Shown here piece after piece: positions 11,567 through 20,663 of a stretch of 64,000 bases of DNA. Numbering within the stretch: the first letter of the stretch is position 1; the number at the start of each line of letters is the position of its first letter. The notes below the pieces were generated by a model. That model worked only from the letters and a program-made list of their open reading frames with translations, had not been told where the DNA came from and made no database searches. This stretch comes from Kiritimatiellia bacterium. Lineage in GTDB: Bacteria; Verrucomicrobiota; Kiritimatiellia; RFP12; UBA1067. The stretch spans positions 1-64,000 of the forward strand of contig JAFPUH010000015.1 of the NCBI GenBank assembly GCA_017395505.1, in the 5' to 3' direction. Made by a program: the position numbers and the translations under genes.

Positions 11567-12469
11567 ATGACTATAGATGAACTTAATCGGCGCTACGGTG
11601 CCCCTGGCAGGATCGTTTTCCGCACGGGCTTCGCTGGCTATCCCGAAGTGGTGCTCGCCAACAAGTTCGGCACTGCTGAGATCGCGCTTCTCGGCGCGAA
11701 CGTGCTTTCGTACAGGCCGACCGGCCACAGCCCCGTCATCTTCCGTCCTGAGAAGCGAGACTACAACCGCGGCGAATCCTTGCACGGCGGAATCCCCGTC
11801 TGCTGGCCTCAGTTCGGCAAGCTTGCCATCGAGGGCATGTCTGCGCACGGCTTCGCTCGCGTTATGCCGTTCGAGGTTCGCGGCACCGTATATTCTGAGG
11901 ACATGACCGAGATTACCCTCGGCCTAAAGTCGTCACCCGACACCAAGGCGCTTTGGCCTCACGACTTCGATCTGGAGTACAAGGTGTCCGTCTCGATGAA
12001 GCTCAACCTCAAACTGACGACGAAGAACACGGGGGCGGAGCCCTTCGAGTTCACGGCCGGATTCCATCCTTACTTCCTCGTGCGCGAGCGCAACCAGGTG
12101 ACCGTTCGCGGATTGGACGGATGCTCCTACGTCGATGCCCGCGACATGACGGACCATGTGCTTTCGGGCGACCTCGCCATGAGTTCAGAGGCGGACCATG
12201 TTTTCACCCTCAAGGTCGAGCCCAAGCACGAATTCGCGCTTCTCGACCCCGGTCTGCGCCGTGCCGTCGCGATGGTTTCGACAGGCGGCGGCAGCGCCGT
12301 GGTCTGGAACCCAGGCCCTGTAGCGAAGCTCTCCGACTGCTCCGACGACGATTGGCGCAGGTTCGTTTGCGTCGAGCCTGTAACCGCGTGGCCAAAGGCC
12401 GTCGCGCCTCTCGCCCCCGGCGAGTCCCACGTGCTTATGGCGGCGATTCAGTCCACCGCCGAAGAGTGA
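11567..12469 (+). CDS. D-hexose-6-phosphate mutarotase (aldose 1-epimerase family)
   Basis: 300 residues with the YeaD-type motif HGGIPVCWPQFG, a catalytic-type His in AHGFARVMPFEV and the AGFHPYFLV segment. It interconverts anomers of hexose 6-phosphates in the cytoplasm. The start at 11567 avoids overlap with the preceding CBS-HATPase gene. Rhamnulokinase follows after 6 bp, suggesting a sugar-catabolic pair. Confidence 0.9.
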   Translation: MTIDELNRRYGAPGRIVFRTGFAGYPEVVLANKFGTAEIALLGANVLSYRPTGHSPVIFRPEKRDYNRGESLHGGIPVCWPQFGKLAIEGMSAHGFARVMPFEVRGTVYSEDMTEITLGLKSSPDTKALWPHDFDLEYKVSVSMKLNLKLTTKNTGAEPFEFTAGFHPYFLVRERNQVTVRGLDGCSYVDARDMTDHVLSGDLAMSSEADHVFTLKVEPKHEFALLDPGLRRAVAMVSTGGGSAVVWNPGPVAKLSDCSDDDWRRFVCVEPVTAWPKAVAPLAPGESHVLMAAIQSTAEE

Positions 12470-12475
12470 TTCGCC

Positions 12476-13876
12476 ATGAAGTGCTTTCTGGCCGTTGACA
12501 TTGGCGCCAGCTCAGGGCGCCACATCTTGGGGCGCGTAGTCGCCGGCAAGATAGAGCTTGAGGAGACCTACCGCTTCGTAAACTCGCAGGTTCGGCGAAA
12601 CGGACACGACTGCTGGGATGTCGAAAGTCTCGTAGCTAGCGTAAAGGCCGGAATAGACGCGACTATGGCCAAGGCAGATGTCGAGTCGATCGGCATCGAC
12701 ACCTGGGGCGTCGATTTTGTGCTTCTCGACGGGGATGGCAAAATGATTGGCGATGCCGTCGCCTATCGCGACGAGCGTACCACCGGAGCGGACAAGGAAA
12801 TAGAGTCCGAGGTGATCCCGTTCGCCGAGCTATACTCCCGCACCGGAATCCAGAAGGCCAGCTACAACACCATCTACCAGCTCTGGGCCCTCAAGAAGGA
12901 GCACCCCGAGCAGCTCGAGCGGGCGGCGCACTTCCTGACGATCCCAGAGTATCTCAACTACCGCCTTACGGGCAGGATCGTCCACGAATACACCGATTCT
13001 TCCACCACCTCGCTGCTCGACGCCGTCTGCAAGGATTGGGACTTCGATCTTATCGAACGCCTCGGCTTGCCAAAGCGCATTTTCGGCAAGCTTGAGATGC
13101 CAGGCGCGACTGTCGGCGAGTACCGCGGCGTGAAGGTCGTACTGCCCGCGATGCACGATACAGGCTCGGCATATCTCGCTGTACCGGCGCGCGACGACAA
13201 AGCCGTATATCTCTCGAGCGGAACATGGTCGCTTCTTGGCGTCGAGAACGATTGCGCGATAACAAGCGAAGCCTCGTGCGCAGCGAACTTCACGAACGAA
13301 GGCGGCGCTTGGGGACGCTACCGCTACCTCAAGAACATAATGGGCCTTTGGATGGTGCAGTCCATTCGCCGCGAACTGAATGGCGTCTCCTACGTAGAAG
13401 GGAAGGGTGGCGACGCTAAACGCGTCGTCCGCGGCAGGGAGTATTCGTTCGCCGAGCTTTCCGATCTCGCCCGCGAGGCTAAGTTCGAGGTTACGGTGGA
13501 CGTCAACGACCAACGCTTCCTGAACCCCAAGTCGATGATAGACGAGGTCATTCGCGCTGCCGAGGAGAACGGAGAGAAGCCCGAGAATGTCGGCGAAATC
13601 GTTAAGTGCGTTTACATGTCGCTTGCCAAGTGTTATGCGGATGCTATTTCGCAGCTTTCGCAGCTTACGGGCAAGACCTACACGTCGCTCAACATCGTCG
13701 GCGGTGGCAGCAAGGACGACTACCTCAACGAGCTTACGGCCAAGGCGACGGGACTCGAGGTGTTTGCTGGCCCTACGGAGGGTACTGCAATCGGCAACCT
13801 CATAGTGCAGATGATCGCCGCCGGGGAGTTCGCCGACCTCGCATCTGCCAGAAAGGCAATAGTCAGAAATGTATAG
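12476..13876 (+). CDS. rhaB: Rhamnulokinase
   Basis: 466-residue FGGY-family kinase that phosphorylates L-rhamnulose. N-terminal phosphate loop AVDIGASSGRHI, the segment SIGIDTWGVDFVLLD with catalytic Asp, the conserved YRDERT and Y.LW (IYQLWALKKEHP) phrases and the C-terminal ATP-site motif NIVGGGSKDDYLN are characteristic of RhaB. Rhamnose isomerase and aldolase genes are not in the window. A related methylpentose kinase such as L-fuculokinase is less likely given the RhaB-like N terminus. Confidence 0.93.
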   Translation: MKCFLAVDIGASSGRHILGRVVAGKIELEETYRFVNSQVRRNGHDCWDVESLVASVKAGIDATMAKADVESIGIDTWGVDFVLLDGDGKMIGDAVAYRDERTTGADKEIESEVIPFAELYSRTGIQKASYNTIYQLWALKKEHPEQLERAAHFLTIPEYLNYRLTGRIVHEYTDSSTTSLLDAVCKDWDFDLIERLGLPKRIFGKLEMPGATVGEYRGVKVVLPAMHDTGSAYLAVPARDDKAVYLSSGTWSLLGVENDCAITSEASCAANFTNEGGAWGRYRYLKNIMGLWMVQSIRRELNGVSYVEGKGGDAKRVVRGREYSFAELSDLAREAKFEVTVDVNDQRFLNPKSMIDEVIRAAEENGEKPENVGEIVKCVYMSLAKCYADAISQLSQLTGKTYTSLNIVGGGSKDDYLNELTAKATGLEVFAGPTEGTAIGNLIVQMIAAGEFADLASARKAIVRNV

Positions 13877-14870
13877 CGATATTCCGCTTTGGCTTTCGAT
13901 TCTGTTCGTCGTCGGCGGCTTCGTCGCGCTGGCGTGGTCGAGTGATGCGTTCGTCGATGGTGCCTCCATCGTCGCGAGGGTGCTGGGCATTTCCCCGTTC
14001 ATAATAGGCATGGTTATCATCGGCTTCGGCACGAGCGCTCCTGAGCTTTGCGTAAGCTTGATGTCGGGGCTATCCGACCACGCCAACCTCTCGCTCGGCA
14101 ACGCGTACGGTAGCTGCGTGTTCAACATCGCGGCGATCCTCGGCGTGGCGTCGCTGATACGTCCGCTCCGGGTCAAGCCTGAGACCGCGCGCTATGCGGC
14201 GCCCGTGCTGGCCCTGCTGGCGCTCCTGTCGCTCGCCCTGCTTGCCGACAGGGTATGCTCGCGCGTCGACGCTCTTGCTCTTCTCGGACTCTTCGCCGTG
14301 CTGATGCCGCTATACTGCTGGTTCGACCAGCGCAACAGCGAGAAGGGCGGTAAAGGTGGTGCCTCCGCCGAGCCGACGCGGTATTCGCGCCGTGAGCTTG
14401 TCGTCGCCTCGCTGAAGCTCTTGATTGGTCTCGCTGTGCTGATCGGCTCCTCGCACGTACTCGTATGGGGTGCCGTCGACCTCGCCCGAGTGATGGGCGT
14501 CTCGGAGCTGATGATCGGTCTTACGATAATTGCCGCCGGTACCTCCCTGCCTGAGCTTGCCTCCGCCGTCGCCTCCGCCCGCCGCGGACAGCATGAATTC
14601 GTGCTCGGCAACATAATCGGCTCGAACCTCTTCAATACGCTCGCCGTCGTCGGCCTTTCGTCGTTGATCTCGCCAGCCAGGGATTTCTCTAAGTACATCC
14701 TGACGCGAGACCTTCCGCTTATGGCGATACTGTCGCTGCTTATACTCGTCTTCGGCATCAACTGGCGACACCCCAGGCGCTCCGGCGTGTTCAACCGCTT
14801 CGAGGGCCTTGCGTGGCTCGTCGTGTTTGCCGTCTACACGGTCTTTGTGATATACAGCGAAACCCATTGA
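13869..14870 (+). CDS. Calcium/sodium antiporter family protein (YrbG/CaxA-like)
   Basis: 333-residue inner-membrane protein with two inverted Na/Ca exchanger repeats. Alpha-1 carries GFGTSAPELCVSLMSG and GNAYGSCVFNIAAI; alpha-2 carries AAGTSLPELASAV and GNIIGSNLFNTLAV. About ten membrane helices are visible, with a charged cytoplasmic loop (QRNSEKGGKGG) between the halves. The start overlaps rhaB by 8 bp. The transported ion pair is inferred from the family. Confidence 0.93.
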   Translation: MYSDIPLWLSILFVVGGFVALAWSSDAFVDGASIVARVLGISPFIIGMVIIGFGTSAPELCVSLMSGLSDHANLSLGNAYGSCVFNIAAILGVASLIRPLRVKPETARYAAPVLALLALLSLALLADRVCSRVDALALLGLFAVLMPLYCWFDQRNSEKGGKGGASAEPTRYSRRELVVASLKLLIGLAVLIGSSHVLVWGAVDLARVMGVSELMIGLTIIAAGTSLPELASAVASARRGQHEFVLGNIIGSNLFNTLAVVGLSSLISPARDFSKYILTRDLPLMAILSLLILVFGINWRHPRRSGVFNRFEGLAWLVVFAVYTVFVIYSETH

Positions 14871-14881
14871 GGAGAAAACCC

Positions 14882-15556
14882 ATGTCTAACGTAATAGCGA
14901 TAGATGGCCCCAGCGGCGCCGGCAAGAGCAGCGTCTCGCGCATAGTCGGCGAGCGTCTCGGCTACCTTCATGTGGATTCTGGCGCGCTCTACCGCATCAT
15001 GACCTGGCAGTGCCTTGCAAACGGAGTCGATACCGACTCCCCCGAGGCCATATGCGCATTCGCCGGCAAGGTCGAGATAGAGTGCCGCCCCGAGGCTGGC
15101 CACATAGCCTACTATGTCGGCGGGGAAGCCCCAGGCGACCGCATCCGCACGCCCGAGATCAACGCCCACGCCTCCAAGGTCGCCCGCGAGAAGCCCGTGC
15201 GCGACAAGGTGACGGCGCTTCTTAAGGGCATGACGCAGTATGGCAACCTCGTGGTCGAGGGTCGCGACATAACGACTGCAGTCTTCCCCGAATCCCCAGC
15301 GCGCTTCTACCTGACCGCTTCGGCCGAGGCCCGCGCCCGCCGCCGCCAGAAGGAGGAGGTTGAGAAGGGTATCGCCAACCAGTCAGCCGAGGCGGTAAAG
15401 GCCTCGCTGCTCGCCCGCGACGCGATCGACTCCACGCGCAAGTACGCCCCGCTCAAGAAGGCCGACGGCGCGCTTGAGATCGACTCGAGCGACCTGACCC
15501 TCGAGCAGGTCGTCGAGACGGTCATGAATGCGCTTCCGAAAGAGTGGCGCGCTTGA
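14882..15556 (+). CDS. cmk: Cytidylate kinase
   Basis: 224 residues; phosphorylates CMP/dCMP. P loop GPSGAGKSSVSRIVG, the DSGALYR motif, a CMP-binding insert, VVEGRDITTAVFP and the lid arginines AEARARRRQKE are all present. The ATG at 14882 follows GAGGAGA. The next gene begins inside its last codons through a GTG. Confidence 0.95.
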   Translation: MSNVIAIDGPSGAGKSSVSRIVGERLGYLHVDSGALYRIMTWQCLANGVDTDSPEAICAFAGKVEIECRPEAGHIAYYVGGEAPGDRIRTPEINAHASKVAREKPVRDKVTALLKGMTQYGNLVVEGRDITTAVFPESPARFYLTASAEARARRRQKEEVEKGIANQSAEAVKASLLARDAIDSTRKYAPLKKADGALEIDSSDLTLEQVVETVMNALPKEWRA

Positions 15557-16386
15557 GGCTCTCGGTAAAGCTCTGCCTCGCGGCGCTCGCCCTCTACTTC
15601 GCCGCTGCGATATACGGTGAGGTGCAGTATCGCGTCGCCCGCGCCCGCGATGTTACGCCGGAATACAACGTCGTCCATCTCGAGTCTCGCTATCTGCCGC
15701 CGTCGTCCGACCATTGGCTTGGAACCGACAACCTTGGGCGCTCGGTCGCCCTGAGGCTTGTTCAGGGTACGCGAATCGCCTTTCACGTAGGCATAATGAC
15801 GTCTCTGATCGCGATCCCTCTCGGCGTCTTTCTTGGACTGCTTGGCGGATACTTCGGAGGCAAGGTGGATTCCGTCGTTGTCTGGCTCTGCGCGACGGTC
15901 GCCTCGATGCCGGGGCTTCTTTTCATACTGGCCATCTCGCTAGTTGTCGGCCAAGGGCTTCTCGGCATCTACATGGGTATCGGTCTCACCACATGGGTAG
16001 GCGTCTGCCGCACCATCCGAGCCGAGACGATGAAGCATCGCGAACGCGCCTATGTTCAGGCCGCCAAGGTGCTCGGCTACTCCGACGCACGCATAATGTT
16101 CCGACACATACTGCCGAACGTCGCCCACATAATACTCATTCAGTTTTCGATACGCTTCCCTTCCGCAGTGTCGACCGAGGTGTTCATCTCGTTCCTCGGC
16201 ATCGGCGTTCAGGGCGAGCCGTCATGGGGCGTTATGATCAACAACGCGCGCCTTCGCCTATGGCAGGGGATCTGGTGGGAGATGACCTTCACCACCCTCG
16301 CGATCTTCATGCTTGTTCTCGTATTCAACCACCTGGCCGACTACCTCCGCGACCGGCTTGACCCCGCTTTGCGCTCTGAGCGCTGA
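15544..16386 (+). CDS. ABC transporter permease, OppC/DppC type
   Basis: 280-residue inner-membrane permease of the peptide/nickel branch. An N-terminal helix precedes the LGTDNLGRSV motif typical of OppC/DppC; the coupling EAA loop is AAKVLGYSDARIMFRHILPN and the C terminus is EPSWGVMINNAR...DYLRDRLDP. The most upstream sensible start is GTG 15544, overlapping cmk by 13 bp; no ATG occurs early enough to keep the first helix. Partner permease, ATPases and binding protein are absent here, so its complex must be encoded elsewhere. Confidence 0.88.
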   Translation: MARLRLSVKLCLAALALYFAAAIYGEVQYRVARARDVTPEYNVVHLESRYLPPSSDHWLGTDNLGRSVALRLVQGTRIAFHVGIMTSLIAIPLGVFLGLLGGYFGGKVDSVVVWLCATVASMPGLLFILAISLVVGQGLLGIYMGIGLTTWVGVCRTIRAETMKHRERAYVQAAKVLGYSDARIMFRHILPNVAHIILIQFSIRFPSAVSTEVFISFLGIGVQGEPSWGVMINNARLRLWQGIWWEMTFTTLAIFMLVLVFNHLADYLRDRLDPALRSER

Positions 16387-16391
16387 AATCC

Positions 16392-17078
16392 ATGGACTTT
16401 TCATATATTCAGGAAACTTTCGAATCTCTTACGGAGCTGCTGGGACAGGATCCCTTCACCGCCATCCTTGAATACGTCGGAACATTCGCCGGCGCGATAT
16501 CCGGCATACGCCTCGCCTCGGTCAAGAAGTTCGACTGGTTCGGCGCCTACGTGATCGGCCTCGTGACGGCAGTTGGCGGCGGAACGATGCGCGATGTGAT
16601 GCTTAATCTGCCGCCTTTCTGGATGCGCCACCCCAGCTACCTCGTGACGACCTTCGTCGCCCTTGTGGCGATCTCGATCTTCGGCCGCCGCTTCATATCC
16701 GAGCGCATAACGTGGTTCGTCTTCGATACGGTCTCGATTTCGCTGTTCACCGTGCTTGGACTCGAAAAGACACTGCTTCTGGGCTTCCCCGGCTGGTGCG
16801 CGATCGTCATGGGCGTCGTGACTGCCGTCTTCGGCGGCGTGCTGCGCGACGTGCTCATAAACGAGGTGCCGCTCATCTTCCGCAAGGAGATATACGCCAC
16901 GGCCTGCTTCGCCGGCGCAGTGCTCTACATGGCCCTGCTGGACCTCTTCGGCGCGCCGCCCATGGTTTGCGGAATCGTCTGCATGACGGTCATATTCGTC
17001 CTTCGCGCCCTCGCCATCCGCTATTCGTGGAGCGTGCCTGTGCTTCGCGGACGCCGCAGGCACATTCACAAGGGCTGA
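16392..17078 (+). CDS. UPF0126/TRIC-type membrane channel protein
   Basis: 228-residue inner-membrane protein with two tandem glycine-rich repeats: FAGAISGIRLASVK...VTAVGGGTMRDVML and the second repeat ending VTAVFGGVLRDVLINE. This is the YicG/UPF0126 family, related to trimeric intracellular cation channels. About seven membrane helices are predicted by eye. It lies 5 bp after the permease gene. Confidence 0.9.
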   Translation: MDFSYIQETFESLTELLGQDPFTAILEYVGTFAGAISGIRLASVKKFDWFGAYVIGLVTAVGGGTMRDVMLNLPPFWMRHPSYLVTTFVALVAISIFGRRFISERITWFVFDTVSISLFTVLGLEKTLLLGFPGWCAIVMGVVTAVFGGVLRDVLINEVPLIFRKEIYATACFAGAVLYMALLDLFGAPPMVCGIVCMTVIFVLRALAIRYSWSVPVLRGRRRHIHKG

Positions 17079-17094
17079 CCGTTTTTGGTATAAT
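17065..17094 (+). promoter_or_regulatory. Promoter of PPi-PFK (leaderless start)
   Basis: TTCACA (17065-17070), 18-bp spacer and TATAAT (17089-17094) preceded by TTTTTGG; 8 nt separate it from the ATG at 17103. No Shine-Dalgarno is present. Confidence 0.75.
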
Positions 17095-17102
17095 ATTCAA
17101 CC

Positions 17103-18287
17103 ATGAAGAAGATGAATATGGTAATCGCCCAGTCGGGCGGACCCTCGATGGTCATAAACCAGTCCCTCGTCGGTGCCGTAACAGAGGCCCGCAAATCCTC
17201 CAGGATCGGTAAGATCCTCGGTGCGCGCCACGGTATTCTCGGCATCCTCGGCAACGACTACATAGACCTTCGCAAGCCGACCGCCGCCAAGCTTGCGGCG
17301 ATCGCCGACACTCCGTCGTCCGCGCTGGGCAGCTGCCGCAAGAAGCCCACGGCCGACGATTGCCGCCAGATATTCGAGGCTTTCCGCAAGCTAGACGTAG
17401 GCTACTTCTTCTATATCGGCGGCAACGACTCGGCCGATGCTGCGCGTATCGTCGCCGAAGAGGCCGAGAAGGCGAACTATCCGCTGGTCGTCTATCACAT
17501 ACCCAAGACTATCGACAACGACCTTCGCAGCTGCGATCATACCCCTGGCTTCGGCTCCGCCGCCCGCTTCGTAGCGAGCGCCATAAAGGGCGACGACCTC
17601 GACAACCGCGCGCTCGGCGGCGTCAAGATCGACATCATAATGGGGCGCGACGCGGGCTTCCTTACCGCCGCCTCCGCTCTGGCTCGCGTAGAGCCCGATG
17701 ACGGTCCCCACCTCATATATCTGCCGGAGGTTCCTTTCTCCGACGAGAAGTTCGTGAAGGACGTCAAGGCCGCGATGAAGAAGTTCGGCCGCTGCGTATG
17801 CGCCGTCTCCGAGGGAATCCGCGGCAAGGACGGCGTCCCGATCGGCGCTAAGCTCGGTAGCGGCGAGACCGACAGCCACGGCAACGTGCAGATGTCGGGT
17901 ACTGGTGCCCTCGGCGATGCCCTCGCAAGACTCCTCAAGGCCAAGGCCGACGTGAAGCGCGTCCGTGCCGACACCTTCGGCTACCTTCAGCGCTCTTTCC
18001 CCGGCGTCGCCTCGAAGACGGACCAGAAGGAGGCTTTCGCCGCCGGCCAGTGCGCCGTCAGGGCTGCGCTCAAGGGCGAGCTCACCAAGGGTACGATAGC
18101 CATACTCCGTGCGAAGGGCAAGAAGTATCAGGCCGCCTTCGCCCCCCAGCCGATCGCCAACGCGGCCAAGTACACCCGCAGCGTGCCTAAGGAGTATATC
18201 GCCAAGAACGGACACGACGTCACCCCCGCCTTCGTGGAGTATGCGCGTCCTCTCGTCGGCGATCTGCCCAAGACCGCAATATTCTGA
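17103..18287 (+). CDS. Diphosphate-dependent 6-phosphofructokinase
   Basis: 394-residue PFK-family enzyme of glycolysis. The nucleotide/PPi loop has GGNDSADAA instead of the GGDGS of ATP enzymes, and the active-site motif is PKTIDNDL, whose Lys is the hallmark of pyrophosphate use; MGRDAGF is the sugar-phosphate loop. It reversibly phosphorylates fructose 6-phosphate with PPi, common in fermentative anaerobes. It has its own leaderless promoter. Confidence 0.9.
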   Translation: MKKMNMVIAQSGGPSMVINQSLVGAVTEARKSSRIGKILGARHGILGILGNDYIDLRKPTAAKLAAIADTPSSALGSCRKKPTADDCRQIFEAFRKLDVGYFFYIGGNDSADAARIVAEEAEKANYPLVVYHIPKTIDNDLRSCDHTPGFGSAARFVASAIKGDDLDNRALGGVKIDIIMGRDAGFLTAASALARVEPDDGPHLIYLPEVPFSDEKFVKDVKAAMKKFGRCVCAVSEGIRGKDGVPIGAKLGSGETDSHGNVQMSGTGALGDALARLLKAKADVKRVRADTFGYLQRSFPGVASKTDQKEAFAAGQCAVRAALKGELTKGTIAILRAKGKKYQAAFAPQPIANAAKYTRSVPKEYIAKNGHDVTPAFVEYARPLVGDLPKTAIF

Positions 18288-18301
18288 ACTGGAGCCAATA
18301 G

Positions 18302-19395
18302 ATGATCGAATTTACCGATGGACAGAGGCGTATGGTGGCTACCGGCATCACCGCGCTGTCGTTCATGGCTGTCTTCGCGTTCTTCGTCTTCGTGGCGTGG
18401 ATACTCGTGAAGGTGCTGTCGCTCGCCGCCCCCGCCATCGTGCCTGTCGTGCTTGGGCTCTTCCTCGCGATGTTCTTCAAGCCGTACTACAGGTGGTGGA
18501 AGGGCGTTCTACGAAACCCCTCGCTCGCGTTCGTCGTGATGCTGGCGACCATACTGCTGCCGCTCTCCCTGCTCGTGTGGTATGCCGGAGCGGTCGCCGT
18601 GGACCAGATTTCCAACCTAATTCGCCAAGGCCCGCACCTCTTCTCGCAGGTGCTCGAATGGTTCCGCATGACCTTCCCGCGCGCAAAGACTCTTCTGGAC
18701 CAGCTGGGCGTGCCCTACGAGAACATCGGCGAGTTCTACACGAGCTATGGCGCGACAGCCCTCAAGGCGGGTACCGGAGCCCTCAAACTGCTGGGCGGCC
18801 TCGTAACTGCCCTCGTAACCCTCATCTTCTTCGTTTTCTTCCTGATGACGAAGGAGCGGGGCGGAGCCGACATCGCCAACCAGCTGCCGTTCCTCAAGGA
18901 CGACACCCGCGCGTTCGTCGCCGAGCAGATCGACGCCTTCCTCGACATACTCGTCAGCTTCTTCCAGCGCCAGACGGTCATCTGCATCATCGAGGGCTGT
19001 CTCTATGGCGCCGGCTTCGCGCTCGTCGGGTTGCCTTACGGCTTTCTGATAGGCTTCGCCCTCGGCGTGATGAACCTCGTGCCGATGCTCGGCTCGGTCG
19101 TCTGCCTGCCTGTCGCCCTGCCCCTCGCCTACTTTGTGCATGGCGGGTCGTCGCTGCGCCTCATAGCCGTTCTCTGCGTGTGGGGCGCTGGCCAGCTGCT
19201 CGACGGCTACTTCATCACCCCGAAGATTCAGGGCAACCGTACAGGCCTCGGCTACGCCGGCGTCATATTCAGCTTCCTCTTCTGGGCGACCGTGCTCGGC
19301 CCGCTGCTCGGAATGCTGCTCGCGATTCCGCTCTCCGCGTTCTGCGTCGTTCTCTGGCGCGCGCTCAAGTCGAAATACATTAAGCCGGTGGTGTG

Positions 19396-19396
<1 letters not shown>
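18302..19396 (+). CDS. AI-2E family (PerM-like) transporter
   Basis: 364-residue inner-membrane protein. The N-terminal helices (AAPAIVPVVLGLFLAMFFKP), a soluble middle segment and the C-terminal family signatures (GVMNLVPMLGSVVCLPVAL and LDGYFITPKIQGN) place it in the AI-2E/UPF0118 family. Members export diverse small solutes or act as Na+/H+ antiporters; the substrate here is unknown. GGAG stands before the ATG. It shares one base with the helicase start. Confidence 0.92.
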
Positions 19397-20661
<1,265 letters not shown>

Positions 20662-20663
20662 CT

